Source: an uncultured Pseudomonas sp.
GTDB taxonomy: Bacteria > Pseudomonadota > Gammaproteobacteria > Pseudomonadales > Pseudomonadaceae
Length of the DNA: 64,000 nucleotides
Reading direction: 5' to 3'
Assembly: GCF_946885885.1 (NCBI RefSeq)
Contig: NZ_CAMPHN010000003.1
Span: forward strand, 1 to 64,000
Within the stretch, counting starts at the first letter, position 1, and each line of letters opens with the position of its first letter. Shown piece by piece: positions 55,180 to 63,942 of this stretch. Below the pieces are notes generated by a model. It had not been told where the DNA came from and did not search any database. It saw only the letters and a program-made list of their open reading frames with translations. A program made the translations under genes and the position numbers.

Positions 55180-56414
55180 GGGCTCTGCAACCACTCTAGA
55201 ATCCCCAACCCCGCCGCCCGGCCACTGGCGAAGCAGGCGGTGAGCAGGTAGCCGCCGGTCGGTGCCTCCCAGTCGAGCATTTCGCCGGCGCAGAACAGGC
55301 CGGGTAGTCGCTTGAGCATCAGGCGTGCGTCCAGTGCTTCGAAGGGTACGCCGCCGGCGCTGCTGATCGCTTCGTCCAGCGGGCGGGCTTTGACCAGGGT
55401 GAGGGGCAGCGCCTTGAGCACGGCGGCCAGTTGGGCCGGATCCTTGATCTGCTCGGGCGTTGCCAGTTCGCGCAGCAGTGCGGCCTTTACCCCGTCGATA
55501 CCGGTTTGCCGATGCAGGTGCTTGGCCATGGAGTGGGAGCCGCGCGGTTTGCTCAAGGCGGCCTGCAACTTGGCTGGCGAGCTTTGCGGCAGCAGGTCGA
55601 GATAGAGGGTGGCGCTGCCCTGTTGCGCGATGCGTTCACGAACCGCCGCCGACAGGGCGTAGACCAGGCTGCCTTCGACGCCGTTCGCGGTCAGGACGAA
55701 TTCGCCCTGGCGCGGTGTTTCGTCGTCCAGGCGCAGGCTGACGTTTTTCAGCGGCGCACCGGCGAACTTGTCGCGAAGCAACGCGCTCCAGCCTGTTACC
55801 TCGAAGCCGCAATTACTTGGTTGCAGCGGCGCGATTGTGACCCCGCGCGCTTGCAGCAAGGGCACCCAGGCACCGTCCGAACCCAACCGCGCCCAGCTGC
55901 CGCCGCCGAGAGCCAACAGGGTGGCGTCGGCCGTCACCGCCAGCTCGCCGGCCGGTGAGGCGATGCGCAAGGCGCCCTCGGCTGTCCAGCCCAGCCAGCG
56001 ATGCCGGGTATGCATGGTCACGCCGAGTTCGCGCAGGCGCTTGAGCCAGGCGCGCAGCAGTGGCGCGGCTTTCATATCACTGGGGAATACCCGGCCGGAA
56101 GTGCCGACAAAGGTGTCGATGCCCAGGCCATGAATCCAGGCGCGCAGCGCGTCGGCGTCGAACTCGGCGAGCAGCTGGGCGATTTCTTCGCGGCGCTGGC
56201 CATAGCGCGCCAGAAACGCCGGCTTGGCCTCCGAGTGGGTGATATTCATGCCGCCGACGCCGGCCAATAGAAACTTGCGCCCGACCGAGGGCATGGCGTC
56301 GTACAGCTCGACCTTGACCCCGGCCGATGCCAGCACTTCGGCGGCCATCAGGCCGGCGGGGCCGCCGCCGATAATGGCGACGCGAGGGGCGGGACGGTTG
56401 CTTGAGTCGGTCAT
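55176..56414 (-). CDS. NAD(P)/FAD-dependent oxidoreductase, TIGR03862/BaiN type
   Basis: 412 residues. N-terminal FAD-binding Rossmann motif VAIIGGGPAGLMAAEVLASAG; GRKFLLAGVGGMNITHSE is the signature of the HI0933/BaiN family. C-terminal FCAGEMLDWEAPTGGYLL and ACFASGRAAGLG close the flavin site. Substrate unknown. No operon partner is apparent. Confidence 0.93.
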   Translation of the reverse strand: MTDSSNRPAPRVAIIGGGPAGLMAAEVLASAGVKVELYDAMPSVGRKFLLAGVGGMNITHSEAKPAFLARYGQRREEIAQLLAEFDADALRAWIHGLGIDTFVGTSGRVFPSDMKAAPLLRAWLKRLRELGVTMHTRHRWLGWTAEGALRIASPAGELAVTADATLLALGGGSWARLGSDGAWVPLLQARGVTIAPLQPSNCGFEVTGWSALLRDKFAGAPLKNVSLRLDDETPRQGEFVLTANGVEGSLVYALSAAVRERIAQQGSATLYLDLLPQSSPAKLQAALSKPRGSHSMAKHLHRQTGIDGVKAALLRELATPEQIKDPAQLAAVLKALPLTLVKARPLDEAISSAGGVPFEALDARLMLKRLPGLFCAGEMLDWEAPTGGYLLTACFASGRAAGLGILEWLQSP

Positions 56415-56524
56415 GGGCGCACTGCTGGTCGAGGCGGGAAAGCGCGCATTCTACCCGAGGGGGCGAATTGGAGGCTTGCCGTTGCCATGCAGGCTAGATG
56501 CTTCCCATCGCCAAGCGCGGTCTG

Positions 56525-56673
56525 CTCCCCTCGCCCTCTGGGAGAGGGGCTGGGGGTGAGGGGCTTGGATGTTTGTCGCAGGGCTCGAATTGCCTCCCTA
56601 TCATCGGAAGGTGAGTGCTGCCATCAAAGGGCAGCCCTGCGGGCTGCATTCGCCGCGAGGGCGCGCCTCCTAC
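56525..56673. repeat. Intergenic repeats between flavoprotein and chorismate mutase genes
   Basis: 56525-56562 is a CT/GA-rich inverted element (CTCCCCTCGCCCTCTGGGAG then AGGGGCTGGGGGTGAGGGG), a type seen in many proteobacterial genomes. Near 56630-56673 is a REP-like half with GCAGCCC/GGGCTGC and an end CGCGCCTCCTAC. No gene is seen in 56415-56759. Confidence 0.6.
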
Positions 56674-56759
56674 AAAAAAAGGAAACCCTAAATGTGAGGA
56701 ACGGGCCGACCGACCCCGCCTTGTACTGAGGTGATGGATGGGTAGCTCGAGCCGTTTCT

Positions 56760-57317
56760 TCAGAATCCCCGGCAGGTATCGCCGAGGGCGCGGATCAGGG
56801 CGGTGCGGTGCAGGGTGTCGAGCTTCTGTTGCGCGGCCTGGGCGTCGATGGCGCGGTAAAGCCGCTCGCTGCAGGCGCCTTGCTGCAGTTCCGCCAGCGC
56901 CGGGGCGAGGGTCTGCAGCAGCTCCTGATTGAGCAGGTTGAGACGGGTGCGGATTTCCTCGAGCGGCATGGGCGGTTCTGCGTTGCCGGTCGGCGGCGCG
57001 GCCAGCAGTTGGTACTGGATCAGCTTGCTCGCTTCCATCTGCCAGCGGAAGAAGGCCGCGGCCCGCTCGGGAGTCAGATGATGAGTCTGCGAATGGGCGG
57101 ACAACAACGTCAGTTGTTCGTCCTCGCGCGCGGCATCCTCCACCGCCTTGCCGGTTTGCGCCTTGCTGGCGGCTACCTGGTCGGCCAGCAGCAGGCGCTC
57201 GGCGCACAGTGCCACCAGCTTGTCAAGCGCCGACGGGGTGGCGGCCTGGGTCGTGAGCGCAACGCCGAGGAGCAAGGCGCAGAGCACGGCTGAAAAAGAG
57301 GGAGCGAGGCGGGGCAT
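56760..57317 (-). CDS. Secreted (periplasmic) chorismate mutase, AroQ-gamma type
   Basis: 185 residues. Cleavable signal peptide (PSFSAVLCALLLGVALTTQA). The all-helical AroQ domain shows LDKLVALCAERLLLADQVAA with the catalytic Arg/Lys region (ASKAQTGKAVEDAAREDEQL) and FFRWQMEASKLIQYQLL, typical of the secreted gamma subclass. It would convert chorismate to prephenate outside the cytoplasm, alone, since no dehydratase domain is fused. Two Cys (GACSERL, GDTCRGF) may form the usual disulfide. Confidence 0.9.
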   Translation of the reverse strand: MPRLAPSFSAVLCALLLGVALTTQAATPSALDKLVALCAERLLLADQVAASKAQTGKAVEDAAREDEQLTLLSAHSQTHHLTPERAAAFFRWQMEASKLIQYQLLAAPPTGNAEPPMPLEEIRTRLNLLNQELLQTLAPALAELQQGACSERLYRAIDAQAAQQKLDTLHRTALIRALGDTCRGF

Positions 57318-57391
57318 GGGAGTGTGTCCTTACATTGGGGGTGCGAAATTAACGGGCTTGCACGACTCCGGGCAAGTCCGTGGCGGTGCCA

Positions 57392-58240
57392 TCAGCGGCC
57401 GCTCTCCCGCTCGGATTGCAGCAGGCGTGGCCTGAATAGCCTGCTGGCGAGCAGTGGTGTGGGTTCTTCATCGCGGTCTTCCTTGCAGAGGAAGTCGCGT
57501 ATCGCTTCGGCGGTGCGCCAGGCGCTGGTCACCACGAAAAAATGCCCCTCGCCTTGCAACACCTGTAGTTCGGCATTGCGAATGGCGCGGCGCAGGATAT
57601 GCGCGTTGTACAGCCGCACCAGGGTATCGCGCTCGCCGGCGAGGATCAGCGTGCGCTGGCGCAGGCGGAACAGCCGCAGCAGGCTGGTCCAGCCGACCAA
57701 TGCGGTGAGCTGGTGGTAATAGGCGCGCGGGTTGACCGTGAGCATGCCGTTCGCCACGCCGAAGCGCAGCAGCGCCTGTATCGAGTTGTGCGAGCCTTCT
57801 AGCTTGCGCAGTTTGGCGCTTTTGCTCCTGCCGAAAAAATCCAGGATGTCGGCGGGTTTCACCAGCATCGCCGGGCCGGCCGAGGTCGCCGCGAGGATCA
57901 GTCGGCGCACCATGCTCGGGTGACGCAGGGCGAACTCCTGCGCCAGCGCTCCGCCCCAGCTCACGCCGAACACATCGACCTGGTCGAACCCCAATTGCTT
58001 GAGCAGTTCGGCGATCGTGTCGGCATGGCGCGGCAGACGCATCGGCCAAGTGGGGGCTTGCGATTTGCCGACCCCGGGCACGTCCAATGCGATGGTCTTG
58101 AAGTCCATCAATTCATCGCGCAGGGTATCGAAGGTGCGGATCAAGCCACCGAGGCCGTTGAGTAAGAGCAGCGGTGAGCCCTGACCACGGATGGAAACGT
58201 TCAACTGCAAGCCATTGACGGTCACTTTATGCGTCGGCAT
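57392..58240 (-). CDS. Alpha/beta hydrolase similar to PHA depolymerase PhaZ
   Basis: 282 residues from ATG 58240. LLLLNGLGGLIRTFDTLRDE (oxyanion region), nucleophile elbow GVSWGGALAQEFALRHP with Ser, IALDVPGVGKS, and the acid/His in LILAGERDTLV and LQGEGHFFVV. The sequence around the elbow and RLILAATSAGPAML closely follows intracellular medium-chain-length PHA depolymerases. No phaC is adjacent, so the true ester substrate is uncertain. Confidence 0.85.
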   Translation of the reverse strand: MPTHKVTVNGLQLNVSIRGQGSPLLLLNGLGGLIRTFDTLRDELMDFKTIALDVPGVGKSQAPTWPMRLPRHADTIAELLKQLGFDQVDVFGVSWGGALAQEFALRHPSMVRRLILAATSAGPAMLVKPADILDFFGRSKSAKLRKLEGSHNSIQALLRFGVANGMLTVNPRAYYHQLTALVGWTSLLRLFRLRQRTLILAGERDTLVRLYNAHILRRAIRNAELQVLQGEGHFFVVTSAWRTAEAIRDFLCKEDRDEEPTPLLASRLFRPRLLQSERESGR

Positions 58241-58506
58241 GGTCTCTCCCCTTGGCCTAGCCGGTGTTTTAGACAGCATCCGGCGCTTGTGTTGCAAGAA
58301 ATGGGGATGTTCGTTCGCATCTCTTGGCGAATCATGGCGAGATCGTCGATTGTCGCCGCGCGGATTGAAAGTACCGTTGGGCGGGGCATTTGCGCGGTGC
58401 GCGGCATGCTGTAGTGGCGAAGGGCTATTTGGATGGCGCATGATCCGCGTGGCGCCGCTCGGCAAATTCCCCCCACAACTCCCTGGCCTTCGAGGAGCGG
58501 AAATTC

Positions 58507-58947
58507 ATGCGCAGCCTCTTGTTCGTTCTTTTCGCCGGTTTTTTGCCCGGCTTGGCACCTGGCGTCCTGGCCGCTGAGGCGTTGAAAGTCGAGACGCTGT
58601 TGCAGACCGGCCACGCCTGGGACGGCACGCCATACCAGGCCTATGCCAGCGGGCAGCCCGAGCCGACCTTGCTGAAATTCAGTATTCCCGCCAACACCAC
58701 CTTGTCTTGGCATACCCATGCGGTGGTCAATGTCGGCTATGTGCTCAGCGGCGTATTGTTCGTCGAGAAGCAGAACAGCCCCGACAAGCTCGTGCTGAAA
58801 GCCGGCGATAGCCTCGCCGAACTCGTGGGCATTGCGCATCGCGGCTATACCACCGAGCAGCCCGTCGAGCTCCTGGTGTTCTATGCCAATACCCGGGGGC
58901 TGCCGCTCAGCACCAAGGTTGTGCCGCCCAGCGTCGTCAACGACTAA
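58507..58947 (+). CDS. Secreted cupin-domain protein
   Basis: 146 residues with a signal peptide (SLLFVLFAGFLPGLAPGVLA). One cupin barrel: SWHTHAVVNVGYVLSGVLFV contains motif 1 (two His and downstream Glu) and GDSLAELVGIAHRGY motif 2 with the third His. Role unknown. GAGGAG lies upstream of ATG 58507. The 265-base gap before it shows no gene. Confidence 0.88.
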   Translation: MRSLLFVLFAGFLPGLAPGVLAAEALKVETLLQTGHAWDGTPYQAYASGQPEPTLLKFSIPANTTLSWHTHAVVNVGYVLSGVLFVEKQNSPDKLVLKAGDSLAELVGIAHRGYTTEQPVELLVFYANTRGLPLSTKVVPPSVVND

Positions 58948-58961
58948 CGACGCCTGGCGGA

Positions 58962-59303
58962 TCAGTCGGTTGTCTTCCGCCAGGGCCAGCGGCCCTCCAG
59001 TTCCACTTCCAGGGCCATGCTCAGGAAGGTGCGGATCAGCACGATCAAGCCGAGCACCAGCACATCGTCGAGGGTTGGATTCATGGCCACGGTGCGCACG
59101 ATGTCGGCGGCGACGAGAAATTCCAGGCCGAGCAGAATTCCCCGGCCCAGATCCTGGCGGAAGCGCTTGTAAGGTGCCGCCACCTGCCGGCCCGAGGTGA
59201 AGAAGCGCAGTGTCGCCCAGCCCAACCCGAGGACGATGACCAGCACCCCCAACCCGTCGATCGCCAGCCCCACGGTTTCGATGATCCCCATAAACGATGA
59301 CAT
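58962..59303 (-). CDS. DUF1622 membrane protein
   Basis: 113 residues, three predicted membrane segments (GLGVLVIVLGLGWATLRFF, GILLGLEFLVAADIVRTVA, VLVLGLIVLIRTFLSMAL). FRQDLGRGILLGLEFLVAAD is characteristic of DUF1622. Function unknown. Convergent with the cupin gene. Confidence 0.87.
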   Translation of the reverse strand: MSSFMGIIETVGLAIDGLGVLVIVLGLGWATLRFFTSGRQVAAPYKRFRQDLGRGILLGLEFLVAADIVRTVAMNPTLDDVLVLGLIVLIRTFLSMALEVELEGRWPWRKTTD

Positions 59304-59395
59304 GTCATCCTCCGGACAGGTTGGTGTGCGGCGCCGCCTCGGCGATCGGTGAAACCTAATGCGTTCGGTGGTTTTGCGCCGGCCGGGTTCCGTAT

Positions 59396-60316
59396 TCAGC
59401 CGAGGCCGCGTTCACGCCAAAGCGCATCCGCGCAGCGGTGCAGGATAGCGTGGCGCCTGGCCAGTTCGCGGCGGTCCTGGTCGTAGCCGCCGCCGATCAA
59501 CCCGGCCACCGGGATATCGCGGCCCAGGCAGTGGTCGAGCACTGCGGTGTCGCGGGCGGCGATGCCGGCGTCGGTCAATTGCAGGTAGCCCAGGGCATCG
59601 TTGCGGTGGACATCGACGCCAGCGTCGTAGAGCACGATATCTGGTCGATACAGCGGCAGCAGGTAGTTGAGCGCGTCATTCACCACCTGCAAATAAGCCG
59701 TGTCGCCCATGCCCTTGGACAGGGGGATATCCCAGTCGCTGTGTGCTTTGCGCGCCGGGAAGTTGCTTTCGCAGTGCAGGGAAACGGTGATCGCCTCTGG
59801 GGTATCGGCCAGCAGACGGGCGGTGCCGTCGCCCTGGTGCACGTCGCAGTCGAAGATCAGTACGCGCTGGGCTTTGCCGCTTTGCAGCAGGTACTGGCTG
59901 ACCACGGCCAGGTCGTTGAAGATGCAGAACCCAGCCGGGTGATCGTAATGGGCGTGGTGGGTGCCACCGGCCAGGTGGCAGGCCAGGCCGTGTTCGAGCG
60001 CCTGTTCGGCGGTCAGCAGCGAGCCGCCGACCGCGCGCAGGGTACGCCGGGCCAGGGCCTCGCTCCAGGGCAGGCCGAGGCGGCGTTGTTCCTCATGGGC
60101 CAGGTCTCCCGAGCGAAAGCGTTCGATATAGGCCGGGCAGTGGCTCAGGGCGAGAATAGTCTCGGGGCAGGATTCGGGGCGCAGCAGTTCGGCATCCGTG
60201 GTCAGGCCACTGTCCACCAGGTGGTCGCGCAGCAGACGGAACTTCTCCATGGGGAAGCGGTGCGCCGCCGGAAAGGGCGGGCTGTAGTCGTCGTGATAGA
60301 CCAGCGGCAGGCGCAT
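59396..60316 (-). CDS. Histone-deacetylase-family amidohydrolase
   Basis: 306 residues of the bacterial HDAC/acetoin-utilisation fold. Zinc ligands are in FDCDVHQGDGTA (Asp, His) and YDAGVDVH (Asp); the active-site His pair is in AGGTHHAHYDHPAGFCIFND. The likely substrates are acetylated polyamines, lysines or similar small amides. Divergent from the GNAT acetyltransferase gene, an acetylation/deacetylation pairing that may be meaningful. Confidence 0.93.
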   Translation of the reverse strand: MRLPLVYHDDYSPPFPAAHRFPMEKFRLLRDHLVDSGLTTDAELLRPESCPETILALSHCPAYIERFRSGDLAHEEQRRLGLPWSEALARRTLRAVGGSLLTAEQALEHGLACHLAGGTHHAHYDHPAGFCIFNDLAVVSQYLLQSGKAQRVLIFDCDVHQGDGTARLLADTPEAITVSLHCESNFPARKAHSDWDIPLSKGMGDTAYLQVVNDALNYLLPLYRPDIVLYDAGVDVHRNDALGYLQLTDAGIAARDTAVLDHCLGRDIPVAGLIGGGYDQDRRELARRHAILHRCADALWRERGLG

Positions 60317-60399
60317 AGAATAAGGCTCTGTAGATAAATTGAATCGCGCGGCGCCCGAGTATGGCGGGGCTGCCTGGCCCTGCTCAAGCGGAGTGACTT

Positions 60400-61002
60400 A
60401 TGGCTGACTTGATTGAATTGCACAGCGCGCGGCTGCAGCTGCGCGCTTGGCGCGCCGCGGATCTGGAGCCCTTCGCGGCGCTCTGTGCGGACCCGCAGGT
60501 GATGCGTTATTTCCCCGCCACGCAAAGTCGCGAGGAGGTTGCCGCGATGATCGAGCGCATACACGCGCATTTCGCCGAGCACGGCTTTGGCCTGTGGGCG
60601 CTGGAACGGAAGGATAACGGCACCTTTATCGGTTTAACCGGCCTCGGCTGGGTGGGTTTTGCCGCGCCTTTCAGCCCGGCTGTCGAGATTGGTTGGCGCC
60701 TGGCCCGCGAGCACTGGGGGCAGGGGTTCGCCAGCGAGGCGGCGCGTGTTGCGCTGGCCTGTGGTTTCCAGCGGCTCGGGCTGGAGCAGATAGTCGCCTT
60801 CACCGCCGTCGACAACCAGCCGTCACAGCGAGTGATGCAAGCCATCGGTATGCGCCGCGATCCGGCCGAGGATTTCGACCACCCCAGGCTGGCGCCGGGC
60901 CACGCGTTGCGCCGGCATGTGCTGTACCGCTTGCGGCATAGCGACTGGCGGGCCGCAGTGAGCGACGATGTGGCTAACCCGCCGGGCCGGCGAAACGGGT
61001 AA
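60400..61002 (+). CDS. GNAT acetyltransferase (RimJ/RimL type)
   Basis: 200 residues. LHSARLQLRAWRAADLEPFA, then the acetyl-CoA loop region WRLAREHWGQGFASEAARVA and FTAVDNQPSQRVMQAIGM, typical of the RimL-like Acetyltransf_3 group acting on protein N-termini or small amines. GGAG precedes ATG 60400. Divergent from the deacetylase-like gene. Confidence 0.9.
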   Translation: MADLIELHSARLQLRAWRAADLEPFAALCADPQVMRYFPATQSREEVAAMIERIHAHFAEHGFGLWALERKDNGTFIGLTGLGWVGFAAPFSPAVEIGWRLAREHWGQGFASEAARVALACGFQRLGLEQIVAFTAVDNQPSQRVMQAIGMRRDPAEDFDHPRLAPGHALRRHVLYRLRHSDWRAAVSDDVANPPGRRNG

Positions 61003-61090
61003 AATCGGCCAATTGCCATATGCCGCGGTCGAGCGGTCGGTTACCCGAATGACGTTTTGCCGCTTTCTTGGCGGTTATTGGAGAGCATGC

Positions 61091-61960
61091 ATGAGTCAGG
61101 TGTTGAATGAATTGGTCGCCCTGCTGACCCTGGAAACCATCGAAGAGAACCTGTTTCGCGGCGTCAGCCAGGACCTGGGCTTTCGCCAGTTGTTCGGCGG
61201 TCAGGTGCTCGGCCAGTGCGTGTCGGCGGCCAGCCAGACGGTCGATCCGGCGCGCCATGTGCACTCGATGCATGGTTACTTCCTGCGCCCCGGCGATGCC
61301 GGTTTGCCGGTGGTCTATCAGGTCGAGCGGGTGCGCGACGGCGGCAGCTTCAGCACCCGGCGGGTGACGGCGATCCAGAAGGGCAAGCCGATCTTCACTT
61401 GCAGCGCTTCCTTCCAGTTCGACGAAGAGGGCTTCCATCACCAGAACAGCATGCCCGAGGTGCCGGGGCCGGAGCAGCTGAAGTCGGAAACCGAACTGTC
61501 GCGCATGGTCGAGTCGATGATTCCCGAGCGCATGCGCGAGCGCGCGACCAGCGAAAAGCCCATCGAAATCCGCCCGGTAACACGGATCAATCCCTTCGCC
61601 CCCGAGCCGTGCGAACCGGTCAAATATGTCTGGTTCCGCGCCGCCGGTGCGCTGCCGGACGAACCGCAGCTGCATAAACTGCTGTTGGCCTATGCCAGCG
61701 ACTTCAACCTGCTGACCACCTCGATGCAGCCCCACGGCGTATCGGTGTTCCAGAAGTTCATGCAGGTCGCCAGCCTCGACCACGCGCTGTGGTTCCACGC
61801 CGATCTGCGCATGGACGACTGGCTGCTGTACGCCATGGACAGCCCCTGGGCCGGCAATGCCCGTGGCTTCTCCCGCGGCAGCATCTTCAACCGCCAGGGC
61901 CAGTTGGTCGCCTCGGTGGCCCAGGAAGGCCTGACCCGAATCCGAGAGGATTGGAAATGA
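61091..61960 (+). CDS. tesB: Acyl-CoA thioesterase II
   Basis: 289 residues, a double hotdog. FGGQVLGQCVSAASQTV and VHSMHGYFLRPGDAG in the first fold; the second has ASLDHALWFHADLRMDDWLL with the catalytic Asp and NARGFSRGSIFNRQGQLVAS. Hydrolyses medium- and long-chain acyl-CoAs. The stop overlaps the next gene (ATGA). Confidence 0.96.
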   Translation: MSQVLNELVALLTLETIEENLFRGVSQDLGFRQLFGGQVLGQCVSAASQTVDPARHVHSMHGYFLRPGDAGLPVVYQVERVRDGGSFSTRRVTAIQKGKPIFTCSASFQFDEEGFHHQNSMPEVPGPEQLKSETELSRMVESMIPERMRERATSEKPIEIRPVTRINPFAPEPCEPVKYVWFRAAGALPDEPQLHKLLLAYASDFNLLTTSMQPHGVSVFQKFMQVASLDHALWFHADLRMDDWLLYAMDSPWAGNARGFSRGSIFNRQGQLVASVAQEGLTRIREDWK

Positions 61961-62568
61961 CATTGCGCGCCGCGCGCCATTGGGTGTTCGACATGGACGG
62001 CACCCTGACCCTCGCCGTGCACGACTTCGAGGCGATCAAGCGCGCGCTGGAAATTCCCCTGGACCACGACATCCTGCATCACCTCGCCGCCTTGCCCGCC
62101 GAAGTGGCGGCGGCCAAGCACGCCTGGCTGCTGGAGCACGAGCGCGAGCTGGCGGTGGCCGCGCAAGCGGCAAACGGCGCCGTGGAGCTGGTGCGCGAGC
62201 TGCACGGGCGCGGTTACCGGCTAGGCATCCTCACCCGCAACGCCCGCGAACTGGCATTGGTAACCCTGCGGGCCATCGGCCTGGGCGACTGCTTCGCCAG
62301 CGACGATATCCTCGGTCGCGACGAGGCGCCGCCGAAACCCCACCCCGGCGGCCTGTTGCACCTGGCCGAACGCTGGCGGGTGGCCCCGAGTGAACTGGTG
62401 ATGGTCGGCGACTATCGATATGACTTGGAGTGCGCGCGGGCGGCGGGAGCCTACAGCGTACTGGTCAACCTCGCGGAAAACCCCTGGCCGGAACTGGCCG
62501 ATCACTTCGCCGCGGATTGCCTGGCGCTGCAGCGCATTCTGGCGGCGGACTATCTGCCGATTGCCTGA
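61957..62568 (+). CDS. HAD-superfamily hydrolase (phosphoglycolate-phosphatase-like)
   Basis: 203 residues. Motif I is VFDMDGTLTLAVHDF (nucleophile Asp in DMDGT), motif II GILTRNARE, motif III KPHPGGLLHLAE, motif IV MVGDYRYDLECARAAG. A helical cap lies between motifs I and II (subclass IA). Substrate unknown. Translationally coupled to tesB by a four-base overlap. Confidence 0.92.
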   Translation: MTLRAARHWVFDMDGTLTLAVHDFEAIKRALEIPLDHDILHHLAALPAEVAAAKHAWLLEHERELAVAAQAANGAVELVRELHGRGYRLGILTRNARELALVTLRAIGLGDCFASDDILGRDEAPPKPHPGGLLHLAERWRVAPSELVMVGDYRYDLECARAAGAYSVLVNLAENPWPELADHFAADCLALQRILAADYLPIA

Positions 62569-62638
62569 CCGGCGTCAGTACAGTTCGCTGGCCAGCGACC
62601 ACACTTCAGGGACAGCGCTTTTTCTCTGAAAAGATGCC

Positions 62639-62956
62639 ATGACTGCTTTTGACCCCCACAGCGCGCTCTATAACTTGCTCAACGAGTACAGCGCCCGGGC
62701 TAACGCGATTCGCCATGACTTGGCGCGCAGCCACTCGGCGGACTTCGCCGAGCAGGCCCAGCAACGGCAGAACGATGAAGTGCTGCAGGCCTTGCTGGCA
62801 GAAGTCGAAGAAGGCTTGCATCAGGTAGGTCTGGCCAAACTACGCCTGGCCGAAGGCAGTTACGGCATCTGCCTGAAATGTGGCGAACCTATCGAACCGG
62901 CGCGCTTGCAGGTGCTACCCGCCGCTACGCATTGCCTGGCCTGCGCAGACGCGTAA
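62639..62956 (+). CDS. DksA/TraR-family zinc-finger protein
   Basis: 105 residues. Coiled-coil-like N-terminal part (RQNDEVLQALLAEVEEGLHQ), then a four-Cys zinc finger CLKCGEP...CLAC in GSYGICLKCGEPIEPARLQV. Members bind the secondary channel of RNA polymerase or act as small regulators. The acidic tip residues of DksA are not obvious. Confidence 0.9.
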   Translation: MTAFDPHSALYNLLNEYSARANAIRHDLARSHSADFAEQAQQRQNDEVLQALLAEVEEGLHQVGLAKLRLAEGSYGICLKCGEPIEPARLQVLPAATHCLACADA

Positions 62957-62961
62957 GCCGG

Positions 62962-63942
62962 CTACAACAACCAGGCCGCCAGGCTGAAGTAGAACAACAA
63001 GGTGCACAGGTCGGTCAGGGCCAGCGTGACGGGTCCGGCAGCAATCTTGGGATCCAGTTTTAGTGCATGCAGCAAGGCCGGGACGCTAAGCCCCAGCAGG
63101 CAGGCTGCACACAGCGAAAGCAGAATGCTGCCGCCGATGACCATGCCGGCCAGGGCTTCACCGCGCCATAGCCAGACAATCAGTCCGACGACGCTGCCAC
63201 AGGCTGCACCAAGCAATGCGGCTGTGGTGATTTCCTGGCGCAGGCTATGCAGATACCAGTGCCGCGTAGGGCTGACGCTGCGCAAGGCCTGGATGGTGAC
63301 TGACATGGACTGAATGCTGACACTTTCGCCTAGGCCCAGTACCAGGGTGAGGAAAAAAGCCAGCACAAGGCTATTGGCCAGGGTCAGCTCATAGAAGCTG
63401 GCGAGAATGGCACATAGGGTGCCACTGGCAATGGTTGCCATTAGCCAAGGTACACGCAGGCGGAACGCCCATATGGGCGATGCGCTGCCAATCTGGGTGA
63501 CATGGAAACCCAGTGTTTCAAACAGCGCATCGGCTTGATCGCGCTGGCGCAGGTCATGGCTTTCATCGTTGAGTAGAGCAATATCCACGATGCCGCAGAT
63601 ACGCTTCTGTTTATCGACAATGGGCAGGGCCAGAAATTTGTGGCGTGTGAGGAGCTGGCAGGCCTGCAGTATGCTGGCGCTCTCCTCGAGGGTAACCACA
63701 GTCGTATCCATCAGATCCGCCAGCTTTGTGTCCAGCGGCGCGGTGAGAAGGCGACGGCTTGGCAGGACGCCGAGTAGCACCCTGTCATCGTCTACCACAT
63801 AGAAATAGATGATGCGTTCACCAAGCCCCTGCACGCGAATGTCTTCCAGGGCTTCCCTGACGCTGAGCCGATGCGGAAGAGCTGCATAGTCATGACGGGC
63901 GACCTGGATGACGGGTAACTGCAGGTGCTGGGGTGTCGGCAT
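62962..63942 (-). CDS. MgtE-family magnesium transporter lacking the N-terminal domain
   Basis: 326 residues. It starts almost at the CBS pair (FYVVDDDRVLLGVLPSRRLL, MDTTVVTLEESASILQACQL) and continues to five membrane segments with the MgtE selectivity region (VLGLGESVSIQSMSVTIQAL) and LKLDPKIAAGPVTLALTDLC. The usual MgtE_N superhelical domain of about 130 residues is missing. The CBS pair should sense Mg2+. Convergent with the DksA-like gene. Confidence 0.92.
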   Translation of the reverse strand: MPTPQHLQLPVIQVARHDYAALPHRLSVREALEDIRVQGLGERIIYFYVVDDDRVLLGVLPSRRLLTAPLDTKLADLMDTTVVTLEESASILQACQLLTRHKFLALPIVDKQKRICGIVDIALLNDESHDLRQRDQADALFETLGFHVTQIGSASPIWAFRLRVPWLMATIASGTLCAILASFYELTLANSLVLAFFLTLVLGLGESVSIQSMSVTIQALRSVSPTRHWYLHSLRQEITTAALLGAACGSVVGLIVWLWRGEALAGMVIGGSILLSLCAACLLGLSVPALLHALKLDPKIAAGPVTLALTDLCTLLFYFSLAAWLL

